Shown: positions 21,122-32,902 of the stretch, piece by piece
How the letters are laid out: each line of letters starts with the position of its first letter
Numbering within the stretch: the first letter of the stretch is position 1
NCBI GenBank assembly: GCA_029641185.1
Contig: JAPWGK010000008.1
Location: 434,001-498,000 of the forward strand
From: Pseudofabraea citricarpa
Lineage: Eukaryota; Ascomycota; Leotiomycetes; Helotiales; Dermateaceae
Direction: 5' to 3'
Length of the DNA: 64,000 nt
The notes under the pieces: generated by a model
What the model saw: the letters and a program-made list of their open reading frames with translations, nothing else
What the model was told of the DNA's origin: nothing
Databases searched by the model: none
Made by a program: the position numbers and the translations under genes

Positions 21122-22201
21122 ATGACGAATTACAATGAGCTAAGTAAGATCGAAATCGTCAACAGATGCCGCCTACGTGGTCTGATGATCCATGGCGAGA
21201 AACCTGAGTTGATCGCCCGTCTTGTTCAATCGGATCAAGCAAACCGTGCTGCCACTATCGCCAATTTCGATGCATGGCTACGTTTAACTGAATTCGAAGT
21301 GGAGGCTTCACAGCAGACAGCAGAGGCCAGAATGGTACACGATGCCGAGATGCATCATTTTGAAAATGAGATGAGAGAAATCCAGGAACAGATGAGAGAA
21401 ATCCAGGAACAGATGGCTACGTCTAAGGCCAACCTCCTCGAAAAGCTAGATGTGATCAACCTTAAGCGCCTGGAGGTACAAAAAGAAGTTGGAAAAGAAC
21501 TCGTCCCCATGTTTGAGCGCTTCAAACTTGAAGACATTTCCTCAGCAACCAAGGTTAAGGATCAGCAGAGCGCCCAATCGAAGTCTACCACTACCGATGC
21601 AGATGTCGATACCCACTCTGAGAAGCCTTCTAGTCGATCACAAGCCATGACTACTCTTGACATTGCTACCCCCACTGCTGCCCAGACTATCGAACCTCAA
21701 CGACAAGATTCAGCTACCATGGATACGCAAATTGTTGGTACCACAAAGCATTCTTCTGTTGAAAACAACAAATCAATCGGCTCCCGAGTTCAACAGCAGC
21801 ACACCGGCCTCGGCATCGCACCGAAAAGACAAGGCGATAACATGGAGCACCCCAATGCAAAAGTGCAGCGTAAGTCTTATCGCGCAGGGGAATTGGGTTG
21901 GATCGAGGGTCAAGACGAACTCGACCTCACTCATGTTATTGAGGACGATGCTCGGTCCAAAATTTCTTCACCGTATCTACATGTAGTGCTTCAGGGCCTC
22001 CCAACGAGACTGGAATACATGGGTGAGTTGGAAACCAAGATGAGCACCTATGGACCTCTAGGCGTGCGTGCGGATAGAAACGGCTACTATGTTTGTTTCC
22101 GGAATGACAATGATGGAAAGAAAAATGCACATCGGTGCAAGAAAGCATTTCAGGGAAAGTGGCTCGGTGGAAAAAAGCAGTTTATCACTGTACACGCATA
22201 A
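21122..22201 (+). CDS. SAP-domain protein with conserved unknown C-terminal domain (paralogue of 12591-13872)
   Basis: A single exon of 359 aa. A SAP motif occupies the N-terminus (IEIVNRCRLRGLMIHGEK, PELIARLVQSD). A coiled coil follows; it contains a perfect seven-residue tandem duplication, MREIQEQ twice (bases about 21370-21411). The middle is Ser/Thr/Gln-rich. The C-terminal 110 residues match the sister gene: QDELDLTHVIEDD, SPYLHVVLQGLPTRLEYM, GVRADRNGYYVCFRN and KKNAHRCKKAFQGKW. Unlike its sister it has no intron, lacks the FxPK repeats and lacks the poly-Asp run. It lies beside AT-rich repeat DNA. No function is known to me; binding of DNA or RNA in the nucleus is inference from SAP. 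Confidence 0.82.
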   Translation: MTNYNELSKIEIVNRCRLRGLMIHGEKPELIARLVQSDQANRAATIANFDAWLRLTEFEVEASQQTAEARMVHDAEMHHFENEMREIQEQMREIQEQMATSKANLLEKLDVINLKRLEVQKEVGKELVPMFERFKLEDISSATKVKDQQSAQSKSTTTDADVDTHSEKPSSRSQAMTTLDIATPTAAQTIEPQRQDSATMDTQIVGTTKHSSVENNKSIGSRVQQQHTGLGIAPKRQGDNMEHPNAKVQRKSYRAGELGWIEGQDELDLTHVIEDDARSKISSPYLHVVLQGLPTRLEYMGELETKMSTYGPLGVRADRNGYYVCFRNDNDGKKNAHRCKKAFQGKWLGGKKQFITVHA

Positions 22202-22820
22202 TGTGCGCTGGAGTCCTGGATTGTTGGCATCTTCTTGCCAAGGGTTGAGGAGATTGCTTGATGGACCGAGGGGGGGGGGTGAAGGGAAGGGAGCAACAGC
22301 TCATGAGTTTGAAGGTTTTGTTTGTGTGGAGCTTCGTCCTGGATCTTGCGACCTAGGATGTTGCCTTTTGTTCGCTGTTGGATTGACGAATGGGTAGTAA
22401 TACAAAGAGATACCCCCCTCAGAAACCTTGTCGCCATTTGATTGTGAGACCGCTTTGATTCAACAACTAAGCCCACCACCCCTCGAAGGTGGAAGTTGAG
22501 CGAGTTTATAACGACGATATGCTTCAAGGTAACTTCGGGAGACAGAAGTGGAGAAGGCCACAGAGATTCAGTCACACTTGTATGTAAAGTTGAAAATTGA
22601 ATTTCATTCGACAAAAATCTAAGCTATAGTGGTCTGATGTAGCAAAAGTGAAGCTATTTGTCTTGCTACCCGCTCTACATTAAGAAACTGTTCTTCAGCA
22701 AATTTCTGGAATTCCTAAGATGAAACCTAGAAAACCATATCCGTCCATGTGCAAGCCTCAAACCCTCATCCGAATACGCGTAGTACGATTCAAGTACATA
22801 TCTGATACCTTCCTGCGAGT
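22202..22820. other. Convergent intergenic region
   Basis: 3' flanks of the SAP paralogue and the transporter. A G10 tract occurs near 22271. No gene seen. Confidence 0.6.
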
Positions 22821-24230
22821 TTAGACGATGTTTAGATCGCGTTGCTCATGGTACAAGGGGGTATAATTATCGCGTGGGCCATGCTCCAACCAGGTGTAAT
22901 ACATGGAACCAACAACCGTAACAGCAATGCCGGACCAATGGATTAGATCGGATCCATGCTGGAAAATGACGAGAGCCATGGCAATGGTGGCAACCTGCTT
23001 TACATTTCCGGCAACGGCGATGCTGAGAGGACCTGCAGCCCTATTGGCGGAGAAAGACGACCAGGTGAGCGCAAAGGCCAGGGCACTATTCAACAAATAC
23101 ATCTGAGTTCCGGCGGTTGTAAGATGATTTCCATGAATCTCTTGTACCACAAAGTGATCAACTTCGCCCTAGGAAAAAGAGTACCAAGTTAGTAAACGCC
23201 TAGCTGAGTAGAAGTTTGTGCTTTGAGAAGTGGTGGACTAGGAGCTTTGGAGAACTTCCTTCCTACATCAAATTCATGGCATGATATCGCGCCTTCAATT
23301 GGTTCAGGATGGGTTTGGCTGACTTACATTCATATAGGCACAGAAAAAGGACCAGAGTGCGGCGATAGGTGCAATAGCCCTAATCAACTCAAATGGCTGG
23401 AGGTGCTGGCCGGTTATCTGCAAGCGATACATGACAATTGCCTTCCATGCTGCAAGCTGTGCGCCAAAGAGGGTGAAGCAGAAGCCAATAGGCGAGACAC
23501 CAAACGAGTCATAGGTGGCAGTGGTTGCACCGAAGAAAATGATGACCAGGATGAGATAAACGGCACCGCTACAGAATCGCTTGTAGAAACCAGCATTAAT
23601 CAAAGCAGTGAAGAGAGGAATCGTGGCTCTGATGGTCTGATGAGTAGTGACAGAAACGAAACCACTTTGATTCAGGTTAGCATTTGACCAAATGCTAACA
23701 ACGTTCGATAGTGGATTCACTTACAGTGCAGTATTGCTAGCGGCAATGTTCAAGGCATACAAGAATGACACTCCCATCAACGTGAAGCTGTCAATCTGGA
23801 CCTGCGAAGGTTGACGAATTCGAAGATAATTGCCAAATCGACCAAGAACCTGAGTGCCGACAGCAGTAGCGACACAATGGAAGGTAGTAAGGGTCCAGGG
23901 GTAAGGGTACTACACATGAGGTGTTAAAACACTGGGAGAAGATCGTAGCAACGTTGAGACACTTACGATAGTCAGAATGGATTTGTTGAGCAACGTTACA
24001 ACAACGCTGAGGACGAAGTAGATGATCAATTTGCCAACGACAAAGTAGCGAGCTTCAGCACTCATGCCCTGGATCGCAGCAGTCTCACCGACATTGAAAG
24101 GAATTTGCTCCTCAACCTTTGGAAGGCTGGAGCGAGTAGCAGGAGGCTCGGGGGTGTTCGAGCGAGTGTTATATGGAGTCGCTGGTCGCTCACCTCCACC
24201 AAAGGGTTGGGTGCGTCTAAAGGCGAACAT
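22821..24230 (-). CDS. TPT/SLC35-family transporter (triose-phosphate / nucleotide-sugar transporter superfamily)
   Basis: Four exons (24230-23967, 23909-23725, 23664-23328, 23168-22821) join in phase to 377 aa. After a 60-residue cytosolic head rich in Pro/Thr there are about ten hydrophobic helices. Family landmarks include FVLSVVVTLLNKSIL, PYPWTLTTFHC, FTLMGVSFLYALNIAASN, SVTTHQTIRATIPLFTALI and SIAVAGNVKQVATIAMALV, the last a classic TPT signature. Members exchange sugar-phosphates or nucleotide sugars across Golgi or ER membranes. The cargo cannot be read from sequence, and no GDP-mannose GALNK-type motif was seen. Confidence 0.92.
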
Positions 24231-25158
24231 TGTCGACTCTATAGGGTCTTTTGTTGTGAGGAGTCTTTATAGCGGTATAAAGAAGACTGAAAGAAGCTTT
24301 GGGGTGAAGAGATTTTCGATCTATGTGAAGAGTTGTGGATGAAAGATCGAGAGATGTTTGTGGGAAGTTCTTCTTGCACGCACCTTCCACAATCAAGTAC
24401 CCCCATCGGCTTCGGAACATAGTAACGCCGAACGCCGACATCTGAACGCCATGCGATGAAGCCTTGAAGCTATTCATAACTGGGTTCGAGACTCGAGCTC
24501 GACTTTTATTGATCGGGTTGTTGCCGGAAAACATGGGAAGTACACAATTGTGGCGATGCCAATTGACCCCAACAACTAGGTAGCGTTAACAAATGCTCTA
24601 TGTATTAAATATAAGCTGGATAGATATTGGTATACTTGCTGAGCTTTCAGAAATTGATTTGTCGAGCTTGAGTAAATAGTAGAGACAAAATCGAAGGAAT
24701 CGCAAAGTTGAATATGTGAGCTTTCTATGGCTATGAATCAACATTACATCTGCACTAAGTATAAATAATACAGAGATAAAGAACAGCCATACCGGGCAAA
24801 GAGATGATGTGATGTTCTGTCTGTTGCTGAAAGGTGCTCCCCCCTATTGCTACAGAAAATCCTCGCTTAAGCCAACCGAGCCGCCAGCGTACCCGAGCCC
24901 GAGCTTTACGACTTAGGTATAGCGACTGCATTACCCACTCAGAAGGTTACGGTACGAATGAGGTTTATATGTAAAGGCAATGCATGAAGAGTTCAGAACT
25001 GAATTTGAAAAGAGATTTGTTATAGAAAGAACTACAGTCTCTGATCTCCCATGTTGCTATTAAGGCCTCTAGATGGAGACCCACCGTCTAACGCCTCCAC
25101 TGCCTGCACCTGCAATGTTATAATTCATGCCTTAAAAACGCCCGTTATACAGCTCACA
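24231..25158. other. Intergenic region
   Basis: About 0.9 kb between a gene start (transporter) and a gene end. The first 100 bp is probably 5' UTR. Nothing else recognised. Confidence 0.55.
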
Positions 25159-26622
25159 TTATGCTCCCACAAGAGGACTCTGTCTCTTGGGCTGCAGTCT
25201 TCTCAAACCTATATTCATACTACGTGGATCATACTGTCTGGTCTTTGGATCCCACGCAGCCTTGACGTCAAAGACGAGCGTTGCTTTGGGAGAATCTAGT
25301 TCTACAAGGCCACCTACTAAGATCGAACCACGTGGAGGGAAATTCGGAGCAGGCTTCCATGTTTGCTGGAGGGTCATCTTGAAAGCCATTATGGCGCGGA
25401 AGAAATGTGCATATATCATAGCACCCGGAAGAGCTTCTGAATTAGATTCTCCGTTGCTTTTACCAGACATGTTGGACTTTTCGAGAGTTGGCGGGTTAGT
25501 CATGCCATTTGAAGAATCGTTAAGTCCTTGCGTCTTCTTCGCAGGTCCATCTTTACTTGGCATTGGGTTCTTGATCATCTGTTGTTGCTTGGCTATGATT
25601 TGTTCAATCGAAATAGGTGGTGGTTGTGGTTCGAAACCAAGCATTCGCGCAAATCTCTTGGAGTCGTCAACAACAAGAGTTTTAGTAAAGCTCCAGGTTG
25701 ACTTCACCAAGGCTGTTGGCCAAAATGCCTGCCGGATCTTGTGGACAATCAAAGAATCCACTGGCATCGTTGTCCAAGCAATGTAATCGTCTGTGATCTC
25801 GATACTAAGCACAAAAACGCGATTAGCTTCATCCAAAGATCCGTTTAACTATCGCAGAGAACCCTACCCTGATCTTTCATACTCTGGAGGCGGGACATTT
25901 GGAAAATCAATGTAAAGCCAGTACTTCTTCAGTTTGAAATTCGAACCACATCTCATTTTCAGAACTGGGTGGCGACTGGCGAGTTGTTGAACGTACTGCG
26001 CAAGCTCATCTGGGAAACAATCAGTAACGAATTCCTGTAGCATAGGAGGCTCCCTTACCTCGAATCCTCTTAGGCAAAACCTGGTCCTTGCTGAACTTTA
26101 TGAATTCCTGCCATTCAGGGTCACTGCCACGATAGGGCATAGGCTTGATCATCTTGGTAGTGCCTGGAAATGGTATGAAGAATGGAGCCCGTTCGTTTTC
26201 CTCGTCCTCGCCATCATCCGGCATACCCTTGAGTGCTTCTGTTGCGGCTCTCTCGAGAGGATCGAATACATAGCGACAGTATACATTGTAACAAACATAT
26301 ATGACGACAAAGGAAACGATTATGCCTCTAAAACATTCATTAGCACTTATGCTTTCTGCGGTCCTTGATGAAGATTGTGTCTATACCCTACTCGTATTCC
26401 TGGCTTACGGAATTTGACCTTCTGAACATTGTATGCCTTCCCCTCCTGCACCTGCTGTTCCATCCTCATAGGTAGGCGGCCCATCGAAAAGATGTTCCTT
26501 CGCGTACCAACCTGCATCGTCTGTATTCTAGTATTCCTGCGAATTACAGGTGGCGGTATAAAATGTCTGGTAACTCTCCCCAGAGAAGCCACACTCAACT
26601 GAGGTCTCATGAGTCGGAACAT
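25159..26622 (-). CDS. Conserved single-pass membrane protein, probably mitochondrial, unknown function
   Basis: Four exons (26622-26387, 26327-26059, 26009-25868, 25804-25159) join in phase to 430 aa. The first 45 residues are Arg-rich and acid-free (MFRLMRPQLSVASLGRV onward), like a mitochondrial presequence, and end before RRNIFSMGRLPMRMEQQ. One transmembrane segment follows (about residues 80-97, IIVSFVVIYVCYNVY). The soluble part carries APFFIPFPGTTKM, PYRGSDPEWQEFIKFSKDQ, YWLYIDFPNVPPPEYERSG and EITDDYIAWTTMPVDSL. I recognise these blocks as shared among filamentous ascomycetes but cannot name the family. An inner-membrane protein with a large soluble domain is inference. Confidence 0.8.
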
Positions 26623-26985
26623 CGTAGGAGCCGTTGAGGCCCGCCTCGAGGCTGGCCAGCCTTGAGCACAAGCTGAGGTGTCGCTGGCTGAAGATTGTCG
26701 CTGCAGATAAGGTCGCGCAACGCAGTGGTTAACAATGCAATTGCAGACAGATAGTATGCAGTTTGAAAGGGGTGTAGGTCGAGATGGGGATCCAAGAAAT
26801 GTTCAAGAGTTGAAGGGAAATGTCCAGCTGGTTGATTTGAAAGATCTCGGCTTCCAGGCCGGTACCACCACACGCGCCTGACCGCGTTTGCCTTCAAGCC
26901 TGAGGCATCAACTTTACCCTTTCTCTTGGGCAGAGGGATCTGTGGTAATATGGTAGTAGTATTAGGTTATTAATATTGGAATATA
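26623..26985. other. Short intergenic region
   Basis: Lies between two minus-strand genes. It contains an unconserved open frame (26607-26897) overlapping the start of the downstream gene. No second gene is supported. Confidence 0.5.
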
Positions 26986-28732
26986 TTACTTCTGATTTGT
27001 TATCTCGCGCGTATGGCAGGTACTGCGCTCTATTTTTGGTGGTGTGCGCATTCTTTTCATCACTGCTCTTTCCATTTCTTCCAACCCTGCTTCGCCCTCC
27101 AAGTCCTGACGTTTGTATTCATCTTCTCTACCCTTCTCCCAAAAATACCAGATTCCAAGAATAAACAACGTCACTGGAACTGTCACGGCCCAATAAACCC
27201 AAAAGTTTGAAGACACAATATGTTCATCGTCAGTTAACTGAAAGTCAAAGAAGGAGGTTGAGAAAATAGACTATAGTAAAGTCAGAATCCGACAATAAGG
27301 TCATGTAACTCTAGCAACCGAGAATACTTACCGCTATATAAGATCCTGGTAGAAACAGAGTTCCGAGAAGAGCAATGACCTTCATCGTTGAGGAATCACG
27401 TTTACTGGCGTGAGCGAGTTTTCTTGAATCTTCCGCTTTCATGAGGTTGATTCTGCTTTCCCTCTGAGCAATTAGATTGTACACCTTGAGAGTCTATCAG
27501 CTTGATTAACTTATTTTGCTTTAGAAAACTGACGTTGTTTCTCTGAATATTAAGTCTTTGTAGTGTTGCCTTGGCGTAACTGTCGATGCCTTGTAGTCTT
27601 CTTTTCAGAAACTCTATTCTACCGATGATAGAGCTGTGTACTTTTTCCATCTCTATTCGCTTTCTATCTTCTGGCAGTAGGCTCCAGAAAGATTCCATAC
27701 TTTCTTTGAAAGAAGACGTGATCTCAATGTATGTAGCCGGCTGTTTCGAAGACACTTCTGCATAACATTCGATTGAATCCATGTTGATAGAATCGAGATC
27801 TACCACACCCATTGCCGCGCGCCTACTAACAGCGTGTTCAATACGGCGCAACCAGTCTCTAGCCTCTCGTTGCCGAATATCATTTTTGGACGAAAATGTG
27901 TTGCTAAATATTATGGTTGGAAGCAACAAAGGGTGGCAAGCGTCTAAGCCACAGGCCTTAAGATGTTTAATACATTCTTGAATGTGTGAAGAAGTCGTTC
28001 CCTTATAGAAGCCCGAGGTGATGGCCGTTTCAAAGTCGTAACTTAGTGTAAGCTCCCATCCTCTATGAAATCCCAATTTTTTCACATCAGCTTTTCGAAA
28101 TATGATCTCTGCATGGTGTCAGCAATTTATTATGTTGAGAGGGAGCCTACGTACGAAGGTAACATTTTCCTTCAATTGTTTCTAGCCCGGACCAGAATAA
28201 TGGACCAACAGAGCTTGAACATTCGATTGCCTGGCGTGGCAAGTGGAAAGCATTCGTCATTTCCTCATAGACTTTTGGCGTCAAGCTCATGAAGTTAGGG
28301 GCAAAGGTATCTGGATGTTCAGACTTTTGCTGGAGACTTTGGAGCATTAGCTGCGTAGACGCAACCGAATTGTGCATATTGCTTCATACATTAAACGAAT
28401 ACCTCCTAATCGTACCACACTATCCGGTCGACTCTTATCTTGAAATCTGTCCTAAAAGAGGCGGGATTAGTTAGCACTTCTTTATTTTGAAGCGACTTTC
28501 TGCTGCTTATCTACTTACTGTCATGTACAAGAAACCATTCACTTCGTCAGCCATAAGCGTATGCTCTTCCACGCTGTTAAAGCTAGGATCCTTGAGAAGT
28601 AAAGCGTCAGTTGGTCAGTCATTCCGTTGACGGAATGAGCCTTACTGAATATGAAAATATTTCTAGATACGAAGTTGGCTCTGTTACTACTTGGCGACTC
28701 GAGAGATGCTGCTTGAATGTGTAGGTATCCAT
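26986..28732 (-). CDS. CorA-like Mg2+ transporter-domain protein
   Basis: Seven exons can be joined in phase from ATG 28732 (MDTYTFKQHLSSRQ) to the stop at 26986; the six introns are about 48-75 bp. The C-terminus is diagnostic. An amphipathic helix with LNIQRNN, VYNLIAQRESRINLMKAEDS and HASKRDSSTMKVIALLGTLF leads into a first transmembrane segment with FLPGSYIA. This is followed by SIFSTSFFDF and a second segment (WVYWAVTVPVTLFILGIWYF). That layout matches fungal CorA/ZntB-like channels, although the bacterial GMN triad is replaced, as is usual for this fungal group. The N-terminal region (LTPKVYEEMTNAFHLP) resembles the regulatory domain of fungal relatives. Ion specificity is unknown. The first two exons are the least certain. 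Confidence 0.8.
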
Positions 28733-30295
28733 GGTTATGATCTATAATTGATTACAGACAAACAAGAATATGAAGAAATAATTAAATAGAGAAAGGCCAG
28801 AGGGAAAAGGCTTTGCAAGGAGGATTTATGAAAGACAGCCTGATGTCGAAAGAGAGGCTGTGCATGTAAGCTGTCGCCCGCATGCGTGGGGTTGGGCTGT
28901 GCTTACGCCCATCTTCTGAACACTGAGTGCAACCCAGGATTTCGTTATGATGAAATTGAAGCTCAAACAGGCCGGATGTGCATGATGAGACAGCAGGGCA
29001 GTCCGGAGGAAACACGGCGAAGCTTCCTTAGAATCTGGATACCAGATGAACTAAAAACCAGGTACTCGGTTTTCTGGCTGCCTGATAGGTGAAGGTGTTT
29101 TCTTTGCACCGTTGTCCTCTCTTCAAGTAGGCTACCTAGGCTACCTAAAGAATTAAATAATGCCAAAAGCCTAGCTAACTTCGCTGGTGCTCACGAAATT
29201 TCAGTCTTCGTTGATAATGGTACACTGGGGTAGAGTTGGCTTGAGTATACCCCTAGAGAAATACCACTTAGTGTTTCTATTTTATTACTGACTTGTCGCT
29301 TTTTAACTTGTTGGATATTGCACTACTTAGCGCCGTGCTACAAGCGACCAAGTTGGAATTGCTCAAACACCCTTTCAAGTGAATTCCGGTCAAAGGCCTA
29401 TAATATCATGAGATTCTTGGGGCCCTTTCCATTTAAGATCAAGTATAAATGGGCTTGAGTCAAAAAGAAGAGCAATCGACTTACATTTGACCATCGGCAT
29501 GTAAATTCTGGCAAGCCAAAGCCCGTAGATACACCGGGACTTGGCCTGCCGAGAAGAGGCCAGTTTCGCTCAATTCAAGAGCACAATCGCTTTGCCATGC
29601 AACCCTTTTGACCTCACAACGACGACAAATTATTGGTAAAGCTAGAATGAACGGATTTAACGGAACACATAGTCATCAAGCAACGAGACATGTTCAAGGC
29701 CAAGAACCCCGCAGCTTGCTGAACAATCGACATGTGTCTTTTAACACAGTAGGCGGGGAGAATTACCACTCTTAGGGAACTAAACAAGCTCATATCAGCC
29801 ATCGCGCCTCCAATCATCGATATCTCCGAGAAATAGGCTAGAAGCGGTTCTGAATCTCAGGGTAAAAGCCGCGATGTTGTCGGCATATTCCACACACCTG
29901 GTGAACTTTATATTCTTGCTGACCAAGATGGCGGTCGAGCCTCGGGCGAATCTTCTTGGGATCGGTATGCCTTTCTACCTCTACAGTCTCTCGAGCAGGA
30001 GGGGAACCTTCAGTGACTTATACCAGCGGATATATGAGCTAGGTCGGTGAATGACTCGGTGTTACCGCACATAAGCTCGGACAACTCTTGTCAGCGCTAA
30101 ATTTCCATTTGACGTCTTCGAAGCTCTAAACCTAATCGCGGTGGATTCTGGCCCCGACCCACCACGACGTACTTGGGACGACTCACCATCTTGATGGCGG
30201 CTTCTTTTTCTTCTGTCATAGCACGACCTTCACAAATGACCCAGGGCCAAATATTCGATTTCCTTGTGTGTACTGCGGCAGTCGGCTGGTAAATC
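28733..30295. other. Large divergent intergenic region
   Basis: 1.56 kb between the divergent CorA-like and Zn2Cys6 genes. Words such as aggctacctaggctaccta (about 29128) and a Pro-box-like pyrimidine patch are visible. No gene, RNA or element could be supported. Confidence 0.5.
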
Positions 30296-32902
30296 ATGTC
30301 TACGTGGTTAACCTTTCCAGATGACGCATCGCCGGCAGCTTTTTCTCAAGCCTCTGCTTATAAAACAGCCTCAACGACCCCTCCCAGTGCGACGGAGGAG
30401 ACCTCAAAGCCTGCGAATCCACCTCCGCCTCACGGTCTAAATGCGCGATCGTGCGTCACCTGTAGGAAGAGGAAGGTCCGCTGCGACAAGAACGTGCCTT
30501 GCGGCAATTGCTCTAAGGCCTCAATCCAATGTATTTTTCCAGCACCAGGGCGTGCGCCTCGCCGACCAAGAGCGGGAGGGAAACCGGTGACCGAGCGCGA
30601 AGCTGAGCTTCTGAAGAGGTTGAGACGTCTTGAGGGTGTAGTGCAGGAGCTCAGTGGCCAGATTGAGAATGGCGATAAGCAGTCACCGTCAAGTGCCGGC
30701 TCATCAGGCGCGCATAGGGAAGGAGATATGGATGTCACCGACAAGGCGGGTAGTATCAGGGTGATTGGAATGGACGAGGGCCGGACAAAGAAGGACTGGA
30801 TAGGAAGAACCTTTATGCTGGGATCCGGACCGCCTAAGCCACTTTTCAACCTCGAACAGAACTTTGGACGGCTGGTCGTTGACGAAGGTAAAAGCGAATA
30901 TATAAACGATCCGTTCTGGGCAAGCATTACCGATGAGGTTTGTCTCCGGATTTTCTTTACAAAAACCACGTCTTGTATAGTGGGAAAACGGAAGGCTAAT
31001 AGAAGGCGCTAGGTTGCAGAAATTCGAGGAATACTTGATGAAGCATCGGATTCTGATGACGAGTGTCGCCCAGTTGTACCAACAGATGTTATAACGGAAC
31101 CTGATCACCAGAGTTTTATTATGGGCTACAACTCTGCTGACGTTAACTTAAGGAGCCTTCACCCCTTGCCTTCACAAATTCCATTTTATTGGCAAACATT
31201 TCTCGAAAATGTAAATCCTCTCGTCAAGATAATACACATCGGGACAATGAATAAGGTTATCAAGGCGGTACAGAACAACCTGGACTCATTGAGTAAGAGT
31301 ACTGAAGCTTTGATGTTTGCAATTTACTTTGCAACTGTTACTTCTATGAATGCTGAGGAGGTAAGTGGCTAACTTATGCCAATATCGATTTTTTTTGACT
31401 AATTGAACCAGGTCCAAGTCAACTTTGGCGTAGACAAGGTGACTTTGAGCAAAAGGTATAGATTTGGTGTCGAACAGGCTCTCGCCAGAGCTGGCTTCCT
31501 TAATACACAAGAAATTGTCACAGTACAAGCTTTTGTGCTGTTCTTGGTATGCGTCAGACGACACGATGATACTCGTTTCGTATGGTCCTTGACCGGGTTG
31601 GCTATGAGGATAGCGCAGGCGATTGGTCTTCATCGTGATGGGTCGAACTTTGGCTTGTCTCCGTTTGACACTGAGATGCGAAGGCGCCTGTGGTGGCAGG
31701 TCTGCATTCTTGACCTTCGAGCGTCAGAAGACCATGGAACAGACCCATCGATTCTTGATCACTCATACGATACCCAGCTTCCTCTATCAATAAACGACGA
31801 TGAGTTGGACCCAGATGCCACCGAATTTCCTCAGAGAAGGCCGGGAGTCTCCGAGATGACGTTCTGCCTCATTCGATACGAGATTTGCACTTTAACACGA
31901 CGTCTACTTCATCCAGGTATAGACTTCCGTGGTGAATCCACGCAAACATCACACGAAGAAAAGGAGCGACTTATTCAAAAGTGTGCTGAGCATATAGAGG
32001 CTACTTATCTCCAATATTGCGAAGATGCTGGCCCCTTATTCTGGGTTGCGGCGACGGTTGCACGTCTGATTTTGGCTAAGATGTGCTTAATTGTCTATCA
32101 TCCCCTGATAGCCCCCGGAAAACCAAACAATCTATCACAAGATTGCAAAGACAGACTCTTCATGTCTTCTCTTGAGATTCTGGAGTATTCACGGGTGCTC
32201 GAGTCAGAAGCCACAACAAAGCATTGGGGGTGGCTTTTCCACACTTACATACAGTGGCACGCGATAGCTTACATTCTCGGTGACCTGTGCATCCGGCCGA
32301 AATCCAAGATTATCGACCGAGCCTGGAGAGCTGTCGATGGTGTGTTTGCAGACTGGGGTGTTGTTGTCAGTCACAGCAAACGGTCCGGCATACTCTGGCA
32401 CCCTATGATGAAACTGATGGCAAAGGCAAGGCGAAAGAGGGAAGAAGACATGAAGACTAGCGGTAACAAGGCGACAGAACCTGGCATCGATGAAAAGTAC
32501 ATAAAACCGGAACCATCAGGGCTTTCAAAAGTGGCTCTAGTCCGTGACGCTTTGGGAAACAGTCAACAACAACAGAATCAAGGCAGTGCTTCTCATAACA
32601 TTTCTCGGTCTGTACAAATGACGTCGAACTTGTATGCAAATGAAGAGCCAATGCCACAACCGCAAGTTGTAGGTATGGGAATGCTAGCACCGGAACAGAT
32701 TCAACTACAACTACAACAACAGCAATTCGCTCAGCAAGGTACGCCATGGATTATGGACGACAACGCCTTGCAAGATTTGGACATGACTCTAGACGAGGAT
32801 GTCAACTGGGAAGGATGGGATGATCTCGTAAGGAATTTCCAACTGGAAGCCGACCAGCAGATGGGGGGTCCTGCGATGGGGGGCATGGGGCAATGGTGGT
32901 GA
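30296..32902 (+). CDS. Zn2Cys6 transcription factor with fungal-specific TF domain
   Basis: Three exons (30296-30937, 31013-31360, 31412-32902) join in phase to 826 aa. The zinc cluster is complete: Cys 53, 56, 63, 69, 72 and 79 in SCVTCRKRKVRCDKN and PCGNCSKASIQC. A basic linker follows, then a Leu-rich dimerisation stretch (EAELLKRLRRLEGVVQEL). The middle homology region (Fungal_trans) is recognised by WSLTGLAMRIAQAIGLHRDG and RRRLWWQVCILDLRASED. The C-terminus is Gln-rich (QLQLQQQQFAQQ) and acidic, like an activation domain. Targets are unknown. It lies near the P450, methyltransferase and N-acetyltransferase genes, but about 1.8 kb of empty DNA intervenes, so control of those genes is only a possibility. 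Confidence 0.94.

Noticed and set aside
26607..26897. Minus-strand frame upstream of the mitochondrial-type membrane protein
   Set aside because: Overlaps its start in another frame, unconserved; probably leader sequence.
28370..28470. Frameshift in the CorA-like N-terminal region
   Set aside because: A gtacga donor after DSV and a cgcag acceptor before LMLQ join in phase, so no frameshift is needed.
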